Notes under the pieces: generated by a model | The model's input: only the letters and a program-made list of their open reading frames with translations | Told to the model about the DNA's origin: nothing | The model's database searches: none | Assembly: GCA_013416405.1 (NCBI GenBank) | Contig: JACCET010000015.1 | Location: 1-46,291, forward strand | Direction of reading: 5' to 3' | Origin: Alcaligenaceae bacterium | Lineage (GTDB): Bacteria > Pseudomonadota > Gammaproteobacteria > Burkholderiales > Burkholderiaceae_B | Length of the DNA stretch: 46,291 nt | Translations under genes and position numbers: made by a program | Part shown: in pieces, positions 40,510 through 46,291 of the stretch | Layout: the number at the start of each line of letters is the position of its first letter | Position numbering within the stretch: position 1 is the stretch's first letter

Positions 40510-40538
40510 ACTGCTGCGATACGCCTACCGAAACTAGA

Positions 40539-43436
40539 TCATCCTATTTCTAGCTCAGATTCCGGGCGTAGGGAAAGGGCGCCGAGTTCGTTCTGACCGT
40601 GCGTCAGGTCTTTGGCCGCCACCGGCTGCAGGTCATGTGCCAGCCCTTTGTACGTCAGCCGATCCACCCGCTCAGGCAGCGTCTTCGCATCGTCAGTAAA
40701 TACAACGACCTCGTGTCGTTCGCGCGAGATACTGACATAGTAAGTGTCCTGGGCGGTTGTGCGGCTGAAGCTTTCGGCGTTGTAAAGCACCCGGTCGCAG
40801 GTCAGCCCTTGGGCGCTATGCGCGGTGGTAGTATATGCATAGTCCATGTTTAGCGGTCGATCTGTAGGCAGCTGCACGTGGCGACCGTTGGTTTCGATAG
40901 TGACGCTATTTGCATCAATCGCCGCGACCTTCGCCAGTTGGCCGTTGACCAAGTCATTATGGGCATCGTTGCGAGTAATGCGGACATAGTCGCCCACAGA
41001 TAGTTCTGCTCGGCTCAGGCGGTAGACCGATAACTTGGACATGGTTTTCGGGATGATTTCCATGGCTTGAGTAGGCGACTGGTCGGGCTGGATCGATTCG
41101 ACGGTAAGGCGGTCATGGCGTGTACTGCCGGTTACGCGATACATCTCGCCGCGTTTCAGCCCGCACTGATAGTCCCTTTCTGGAACCACGATGTCTCCCA
41201 CGGTGTAATACCGCGCTACGCTGCGTTCTGCACGAGTGGTGTCATGGCGAGTCAGCAGTTGGCATCGGTACCCTTTTCCTTCCAGGCCGAGCAGGGCGTG
41301 GATCCGTTCATTGATGGCTACGCGAGACGCGTTGGTTCCAGTCACCACGATGGTGCCCGCTTGGTCTGTCGCTGAAAGCCGCGTATAGGCTTGGGCAATG
41401 GCTTCATATCGTGCGGAACTGTCCCGGCTTTTGTGGCCATGCTCGTCAGTAGTGAATTGATCCGGGATGCTAAGCACCTGATCTAGGAGCGGTAGGGATC
41501 GGCTGGCTTGGCCTTCGGCGGCCAGCTGCACTGCTTGGCGTAGCCGTTCAGAGCGTTGTCGCTGGATGTCCGCCATCAATACGGTTTTCATGCCGCTTTC
41601 CTGAAGCATGGCAAACGCGCGGCCTGCCTCGATGGCCTTGGTCTGGGCGGTGTCGCCCAGCAAGACTACTTTAGCGCCTGTTGGTTGAATGAGTGCCAGC
41701 AGCTTGTCCATCTGGCGCACGGGCAGGACCCCGGCCTCATCGATCACTACGATGGTTTTTGACCCTAGGGCGTCGATGAAGGGGCGTTTGTCAGACGCAG
41801 AAAGTACCGATGCAATCGTGTTGGCCGGTATGCCATCTTCGCGCAGATTACGAACCATGTTCCCGTAGGGGGCTAGGGCTGCCATGGCATGACCCTGTTG
41901 TTGCAGGATGGTTTGTGCATTTTGCAGAGCGAAGGATTTACCCGTGCCAGCCAGGCCCTGGATACCTGTGATTTGATCGGAGCCGGTCGTGATCAACATG
42001 ACGGCCTCGCGCTGGCCTGGCGTCAGGCGTGTGTCCAGGCTGGTTTCGGCATTGGTGTCGGTAATTATGGCGTGCCAGGCACTGCGGCCAGCATGTTCGG
42101 CGGCCATTATTCTGAATTCAACCTCAAAGGCCTTTCGGGTTGCATAGCGTGGGCTTTCCATCAGCAGGCGTCCTTCGGCAATGGCTTGGTCAACCAGTTG
42201 CAGGGCGGTGTCCTGAGGCAGGCCGCGCAGACGTATGACTTCTGCAGCCCAGCCTTCGCGCGTCAAGGGAAGGTCTTGCATGTCTAGAGTGCTGCGGTAG
42301 TGCGGTGCTTCCCGGATCAATGCGCCGGACTCCACACGTTCCTGGATCGCTGCCTGAATGGCTGTGATATTCGTATGGCCACCGGCATGGCGAACGGCGT
42401 TTTGCAGCAAATCCGCCAGAGGCATGACGGATTCCCTTTCGGCCAGATGCTGGATCGCCCAGTTCAGCGAGGCTTGAGCCACCAGGTAAGAAGATTGCTC
42501 CAAGTCCCGTGTCGGCTGGATATCTGCTTGTTGTCTTGCGTGGTCAAACTGCATCCCGATCCCTGCAGCGGCAGCACGCCATTGCCGATGCAGTTCCGTC
42601 CGGCTGAGTTCCTGTGCCTTCTCCTGGCGGTGGGCCAAGGTAATGCCTTGGCGCAGGGCGTGAGGGGCTTCTTCACGGTTGGTGCCGCGTGCGGACAATT
42701 CAGCCGTGATGCCGGTGCTACGTTTACTGAAAAACTCGATCTGCTCACGGCTGATATGGGCCAGTTCAATATGGCTCTTTTCATGGCGAACCGCGTACCC
42801 CAGAGCACGGACATTGCGTTCAAGTTCCGCTTGGTATATCGAGTCCGTCACCCGCAGCAGCTTGAAGATTTCTTCATTGGACAACGCCACCCAACTGCCG
42901 TCGGCCCGCTGAGTCAAATTCATCAGTAGGGCGTGAATGTGCAGATGAGGATCGGGGGCAGCGCCTTGGGTAGGGCGTGCGGTTTCGTGGCGGAACTTGG
43001 CAATAATGAGATTACCTGTGTGTTCTACCCTTGACTTGCCGCTTTCCTTGCGGCGGCCCATGGTTAGGTGCTGCTCGACATAAGTGAGAGCAGCAGCGAC
43101 CGCTTTATCATTGGCGTGAATCAGGCGTTCGTCGCCACCGATCAAGGCCTGCATGGTGATGCTTTTGGGCGCGCCGAAGGTCAGATCGAGAGCAGCGCGG
43201 GCTTTCGCATCCCTGCGAATCGACCGCCCAGCTGCGACGCCACGGCCAAAATCGCCCTGCAGCATGGCTTTGAAGCGTTGAGGGTCGATTTCACCGATGG
43301 CCCCCAGACGTCGAGCGCCTTCGCCTTGCCACGTGGCGGCGTTGCCGTCACGGCTGTAGTAATCATCGGCTTGATCGGCGTAGTAGTGGGTTGCAAGGGA
43401 CGCGCGGGCGCGATAGATCTGGCTGTGCGAGATCAT
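40539..43436 (-). CDS. TrwC/TraI-type MobF relaxase-helicase
   Basis: A 965-aa conjugative relaxase. Starting at ATG 43436 (GGAG 6-9 bases upstream; a TTG at 43451 would lie before it), catalytic tyrosines fall at Y18 and Y26 (HYYADQADDYYSRDG), the same numbers as in R388 TrwC. The HUH metal site is DPHLHIHALLMN. The C-terminal helicase has Walker A (GLAGTGKSFAL) and Walker B (VVIDEAGVL), then a UvrD-like end (YTTTAHSAQGLTCDRVLY). It nicks oriT, binds the 5' end and unwinds plasmid DNA. It is downstream of the coupling-protein gene. Confidence 0.93.
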   Translation of the reverse strand: MISHSQIYRARASLATHYYADQADDYYSRDGNAATWQGEGARRLGAIGEIDPQRFKAMLQGDFGRGVAAGRSIRRDAKARAALDLTFGAPKSITMQALIGGDERLIHANDKAVAAALTYVEQHLTMGRRKESGKSRVEHTGNLIIAKFRHETARPTQGAAPDPHLHIHALLMNLTQRADGSWVALSNEEIFKLLRVTDSIYQAELERNVRALGYAVRHEKSHIELAHISREQIEFFSKRSTGITAELSARGTNREEAPHALRQGITLAHRQEKAQELSRTELHRQWRAAAAGIGMQFDHARQQADIQPTRDLEQSSYLVAQASLNWAIQHLAERESVMPLADLLQNAVRHAGGHTNITAIQAAIQERVESGALIREAPHYRSTLDMQDLPLTREGWAAEVIRLRGLPQDTALQLVDQAIAEGRLLMESPRYATRKAFEVEFRIMAAEHAGRSAWHAIITDTNAETSLDTRLTPGQREAVMLITTGSDQITGIQGLAGTGKSFALQNAQTILQQQGHAMAALAPYGNMVRNLREDGIPANTIASVLSASDKRPFIDALGSKTIVVIDEAGVLPVRQMDKLLALIQPTGAKVVLLGDTAQTKAIEAGRAFAMLQESGMKTVLMADIQRQRSERLRQAVQLAAEGQASRSLPLLDQVLSIPDQFTTDEHGHKSRDSSARYEAIAQAYTRLSATDQAGTIVVTGTNASRVAINERIHALLGLEGKGYRCQLLTRHDTTRAERSVARYYTVGDIVVPERDYQCGLKRGEMYRVTGSTRHDRLTVESIQPDQSPTQAMEIIPKTMSKLSVYRLSRAELSVGDYVRITRNDAHNDLVNGQLAKVAAIDANSVTIETNGRHVQLPTDRPLNMDYAYTTTAHSAQGLTCDRVLYNAESFSRTTAQDTYYVSISRERHEVVVFTDDAKTLPERVDRLTYKGLAHDLQPVAAKDLTHGQNELGALSLRPESELEIG

Positions 43437-43487
43437 GTGAGCTCCAGGCAAGGGTGGCGGCGAGAAATTGGCCAGCAGGGCACTAAC

Positions 43488-43559
43488 CCTTACCAGTGCT
43501 AGCTCTTGAAGGTAAGGAGGAAGGGTTTACACAAGTTTATCCACAGATTATGTGGATAA
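43488..43559. promoter_or_regulatory. Regulatory region with paired DnaA-box-like palindrome upstream of the relaxase
   Basis: CCTTACC (43488-43494) and GGTAAGG (43511-43517) are inverted, then TTATCCACA (43537-43545) and TGTGGATAA (43551-43559) form a perfect 9-bp palindrome with a 5-bp centre. TTATCCACA equals the consensus DnaA box. The region lies in the 154-bp gap between coupling protein and relaxase and should include the relaxase promoter. Confidence 0.6.
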
Positions 43560-43590
43560 GTGGCGGGGCAACTAATCGTGATCGATTGGT

Positions 43591-45237
43591 CTATCCATTA
43601 GATGGTGTCGTTGTGGATGTAGCAGTATGTAGCGCTTTTCCAGACTCTTGAAACGCCGCCGCAGACACAACAAACTCCCTGAACGGCAAACCCACCCTCG
43701 CAATCGGAAAATCCCCCGCCAAGGCTACATACCCGCCCAGTGCTGGCAGCGACTGTATCTGTGCCGCCGTTACGACGTCTTCCGTCGTCCGATCCATATT
43801 ATCCGAGGTGTTGCGATGGTCCACACTGCGACTGATACTGTACTTGGGCCGTTCAACCTCATGTTTGCCCAGGCTTTCGCTCATATCCTTCGCTGTCTGT
43901 GGATCGGTACGCGAGCCGCCCAGTACAGCCAGATTACGAAAGCTCGCCCGGATGGTAGTGGCCATGGTGCGCCCATAGATGTGTTCCAACTGTGACGTAC
44001 TCTGCAATCCCGCCACGATGCGCAGACCATTTTTCCGGCCCTTGGTTAGGCCGGCCTCCAGTGAAGGCAGGGCTTCCAGGCTGGCCAGTTCATCAATGAA
44101 CAGCCACCAGCGCCGGTGCGTGCTTTCCGGCCTGGACAGAATCGACGTGATGAATACATCTGCCCATGACGACACTAGCGGTTTCATGGAACTCATCATG
44201 TCTTCGCGCCAGTTGATGTACAGGTTTCCACCGTCGGGCTTAACCAGCCAGTCTCGAATGGAGAACCGCCCGGGCTTCATGCCAGTGTGTTCCGAAAGCT
44301 TGTTCGACAGCACGAAGCGGGCAGAAGACAGCGCCTTGCTGGCTTCGCTGGAGCCAACAAAAAGGGATTCGGCCAGCGTGCCTTCCAGGAACTGCTTCAA
44401 GACCTTGGGGTCTTCGATGGTGCATAGGCGAAAGAGATCCATGACGCTAGCTGCGTCGCCCTGCAACTGGTGAAGCTTCCTGGCCGTCTCGCGTAGCAGT
44501 AGGCGGCCGAAGTCGTTCCATTCTTCAGCGTTATTGTCTTGGCTCATGGGAACCATGGAATGGGCCAGCCGCTTCCAGTCGTAGTCGGCGCGAACTTCAT
44601 TGAAGAACGCCCAGCCCTGGCTGCGGGCGTCATAGGGATTCAGGATCACGTCGCTGGGTTGCCAGAATTTGCTGAGTAGGTCCCCATTGGGGTCAATCAC
44701 GATCATCCGGTCGTTGCGCTCGGGCGTTTGGCCGAGCAAACGGTTGCTCATGTCGTGCTGTGAGCGCTTGAGTACCGAAGCGGCCATGTTGCGCAACAAC
44801 ACCGATTTACCGGAACCCGTGGCACCGCTGATGAGCAAATGAAGGTTTTCGTTGGCGGTCGGCATGGGGATGCCGCCCACGTCGATTTGCTGTTTGCCAC
44901 TTTCTTGGCACTGGCGAGCCAGGCTTTTTGCCGAGGTGGTGCGTGTGCCACGCACAAAGCGTTTGTAGGCAGCGCCCTCAAATCCTTCAGTTCTGGCGGT
45001 GCGCCCGATAAGCAGGATAAGTACCAATGCGAGAACCAGACCGATGCCCAGTGAGCCGTAGAGCACAGGGTACTGCGGCGTCAGCATCACAAAATGCCAG
45101 AACGTTCTGGTGTTCCAGTCTCGCCAGTGCATATGGCTGCCCCAGGTGGCGGCAGCCATCCAGGCACCAGTCGGCAAGAGCGCCAAAGAGAACGCGGCAA
45201 TGCGCCGCCGCGTAATGGGGGAGATCAGGGTGGACAT
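43591..45237 (-). CDS. TraD/TrwB-type coupling protein (T4CP)
   Basis: A 548-aa hexameric DNA-pump ATPase. Two membrane helices (about 13-30 and 58-78) precede the motor domain with Walker A GATGSGKS at 138-145 and Walker B WWLFIDELASLEALPSLEAG. It links the relaxosome to the type IV secretion channel. TrwB-like length and gene order next to a TrwC-like relaxase support an R388-type transfer system. GAGG precedes the ATG. Its upstream neighbour is a small coiled-coil protein gene 12 bp away. Confidence 0.92.
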   Translation of the reverse strand: MSTLISPITRRRIAAFSLALLPTGAWMAAATWGSHMHWRDWNTRTFWHFVMLTPQYPVLYGSLGIGLVLALVLILLIGRTARTEGFEGAAYKRFVRGTRTTSAKSLARQCQESGKQQIDVGGIPMPTANENLHLLISGATGSGKSVLLRNMAASVLKRSQHDMSNRLLGQTPERNDRMIVIDPNGDLLSKFWQPSDVILNPYDARSQGWAFFNEVRADYDWKRLAHSMVPMSQDNNAEEWNDFGRLLLRETARKLHQLQGDAASVMDLFRLCTIEDPKVLKQFLEGTLAESLFVGSSEASKALSSARFVLSNKLSEHTGMKPGRFSIRDWLVKPDGGNLYINWREDMMSSMKPLVSSWADVFITSILSRPESTHRRWWLFIDELASLEALPSLEAGLTKGRKNGLRIVAGLQSTSQLEHIYGRTMATTIRASFRNLAVLGGSRTDPQTAKDMSESLGKHEVERPKYSISRSVDHRNTSDNMDRTTEDVVTAAQIQSLPALGGYVALAGDFPIARVGLPFREFVVSAAAFQESGKALHTATSTTTPSNG

Positions 45238-45249
45238 GAGTGTCGATCC

Positions 45250-45684
45250 TCAAGAGATAAGAATCTGGCCCAGAGCCAGGCCTGCCAGCAAGCCGCCCAG
45301 AATGCCTGCTGTGCCGCCTACGACCAAGGCGATGATCGCCATGCGTCGTGCGGATCGGTGGGCGATGCTGGCGTACTTCGCGGCATCCCGGGTCAATTGA
45401 TCCAGCCGGCTGCCAGTGTCATCCAGCATGGTCTGGATGGCGTGTTGAGCCTGCTGATTGATGGGTTTGGCTGCCGCTTCCATCGTGGAGGTCAGGTGGC
45501 GACTGAGTTGTTGCGGCAGGACTTGCTGCGCTTCACCCATGGATTGCATCTGCTTTTGGACTGCATCCAGACGTTGTGTGGCGCTTTCCAGTCGGTCCAC
45601 GAGGCCTGCGACTTCACCCAGCACCTCGTGGTACAGCAAATCCAGCTTGGTACGAGCGCCACTGGAATTCGAGTGTGATTCCAT
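45250..45684 (-). CDS. Coiled-coil membrane protein (StbC-like position)
   Basis: A 144-aa protein with a long central coiled coil (about 25-90, rich in Leu, Gln, Glu) and one C-terminal Gly-rich membrane helix (about 115-140, VVGGTAGILGGLLAGLALGQ). It lies between a StbB-like ATPase gene and the coupling protein gene, the place of StbC in R388-like backbones. The name is by position only; no specific motif is recognised. Confidence 0.65.
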   Translation of the reverse strand: MESHSNSSGARTKLDLLYHEVLGEVAGLVDRLESATQRLDAVQKQMQSMGEAQQVLPQQLSRHLTSTMEAAAKPINQQAQHAIQTMLDDTGSRLDQLTRDAAKYASIAHRSARRMAIIALVVGGTAGILGGLLAGLALGQILIS

Positions 45685-45695
45685 GGTGGCTGAGC

Positions 45696-46291
45696 TCAGG
45701 AAAACAGGGCGATGAAAGCCGCATTCATTTGTCTGTCCACCGGCTTGGCTAAGGCACGTAGGGCGTGCCGGTTGCTTAGATGTGAAATACGCATATGGTC
45801 CTCAGGATCGGCAGCCCGAAGCAGTGCACGGTAATCCGTCTGGTCGGCCAATACGTCGGCAATGGTTGTGCGTTGGTCGGCCAGCAGTTCGAACACTTCG
45901 TTTTCGTAAATGGCAGCCTGGGGGTTGGCCTGCACTTCGCCTGTTTTGGCAGCATAGGCCAGGATTGAGGGAAACTCGTCATGCACGCTGCTATCGACAC
46001 GATTGAAAAGGATTCGTACCCGATCTGGGTCAACGCCCAGTTCTGCCAGTGCCGCCACCGTCTTGATGGTTTCGCGCTGTGCCTTGCCAGTGTTGATTAC
46101 TGGCAGCACGAAGTAGCTCATTTCCTCGTGGGCACCTTCGTAGCGCATCATGTGGGTCAAAAAGTCCTCGATGTTGCTGGCACCCACATCGACAATCGCG
46201 TCTTCGCGGGTGAGCAGTTCCCGGAAAAGTCGGCCAAAATGTTCGCCGCGCAGCTGATCGACATTCAAGCCCAGATCGGCACCGGTTTCAT
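45696..46291 (-). CDS. StbB-like ParA-type ATPase, partial (5' end outside window)
   Basis: The frame runs off the right edge: upstream of the TTG at 46268 it continues in frame as ETGADLGLNVDQLRGEHFGR with no start, so the N-terminus with the P-loop lies outside. Visible are DAIVDVGASNIEDFLTHM (switch region), FVLPVINTGKAQRETIKTVA and VRILFNRVD, typical of StbB/ParA-like proteins that help plasmid stability and establishment. It is followed 12 bp later by the coiled-coil protein gene. Confidence 0.75.
   Translation of the reverse strand, partial: ETGADLGLNVDQLRGEHFGRLFRELLTREDAIVDVGASNIEDFLTHMMRYEGAHEEMSYFVLPVINTGKAQRETIKTVAALAELGVDPDRVRILFNRVDSSVHDEFPSILAYAAKTGEVQANPQAAIYENEVFELLADQRTTIADVLADQTDYRALLRAADPEDHMRISHLSNRHALRALAKPVDRQMNAAFIALFS

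Larger units (their letters stand above)
39821..40538. other. 718-bp non-coding region between ParB-like and relaxase genes (oriT candidate)
   Basis: The two gene blocks converge here. Contents: a 12-bp inverted repeat at 39938-39973, a smaller hairpin CGAGG/CCTCG just left of it, AAAAGTGCCACA/TGTGGCACTTTT at 40207-40372 and three 33-bp spaced repeats at 40411-40509. A minus frame 40080-40442 (120 codons, MQMESRRYAVIMLRVW start) has no family and is not called. Location between a relaxase and leading-region-type genes suits an oriT, but a nic site was not identified. Confidence 0.45.

Noticed and set aside
42300-42929. 209-codon plus-strand frame
   Set aside because: Antisense to the relaxase gene; a shadow produced by codon bias.

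Overview
The window looks like accessory DNA of a Gram-negative proteobacterium. It encodes outer-membrane and periplasmic proteins (CopB, Lnt, a Tat-exported multicopper oxidase), a cbb3-like oxidase and an R388-style MobF transfer system. The overall style suggests a betaproteobacterium of the Alcaligenaceae/Burkholderiales type, carried on a conjugative plasmid or integrative conjugative element. The taxonomic guess is inference only. No rRNA, tRNA or CRISPR array was seen.

Layout. (1) 0-7.3 kb is a patchy defence and relic zone: an RloC-like AAA ATPase with a CPxC zinc-hook motif, an AT-rich AIPR-type protein with a nuclease-like N-terminus, a decayed NTPase fragment, an amber-interrupted small ORF, and two MbcA/ParS/Xre-type antitoxin-like genes with no recognisable toxin beside them. 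(2) 7.7-9.9 kb holds apolipoprotein N-acyltransferase (lnt) and a CzcI-like periplasmic protein. (3) 10.2-14.4 kb is a compact operon for an unusual cbb3-like oxidase: a CcoS-CcoN fusion, a CcoO-like and a second monohaem cytochrome c, a SCO copper chaperone and a membrane protein. (4) 14.5-16.4 kb has a PbrR/CadR-type MerR regulator, a small membrane protein and a CDF cation transporter. A chemoreceptor remnant and an IS630-family element (16617-17636) follow. (5) 17.6-27.4 kb is the copper island: copRS, a Csp-like copper-storage protein, a CopZ-like chaperone behind a CueR-type promoter, DUF2933 and two small envelope proteins, mntP behind a yybP-ykoY manganese riboswitch, then copA-copB-cupredoxin-cytochrome c-DUF411. 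(6) 27.4-32.7 kb is a sulfur-amino-acid lyase plus polar amino-acid ABC transporter operon with a divergent LysR regulator, inserted between copper genes. (7) 32.8-35.1 kb is a copper P1B-type ATPase. (8) 35.4-46.3 kb is mobile-element backbone: a RadC-like JAB protein, a DUF3560 protein, a small ORF and a ParB-like protein on the plus strand. They face a convergent minus-strand block of StbB-like ATPase, coiled-coil membrane protein, TraD/TrwB coupling protein and TrwC-type relaxase-helicase.

How it works together. Copper sensed by CopRS should switch on several transcription units. I find four copies of a dyad of the form ATTAC-N6-GTAAT (one base off per copy at most in each arm): between copR and the Csp gene, before DUF2933, before copA and before the P-type ATPase. 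Excess copper would be bound in the cytosol (Csp, CopZ), exported (P1B ATPase), and oxidised or bound in the envelope (CopA, CopB, cupredoxin, DUF411). The oxidase cluster with its own SCO chaperone may link copper supply to respiration.

Most unusual signals: a pair of homologous ~355-bp leaders placed at the same distance before the radC-like and DUF3560 genes (candidate promoters active on entering single-stranded DNA), a hairpin cluster between them, the CcoS-CcoN fusion, the CopR-box regulon, and the IS630 insertion that supplies the stop codon of copS.
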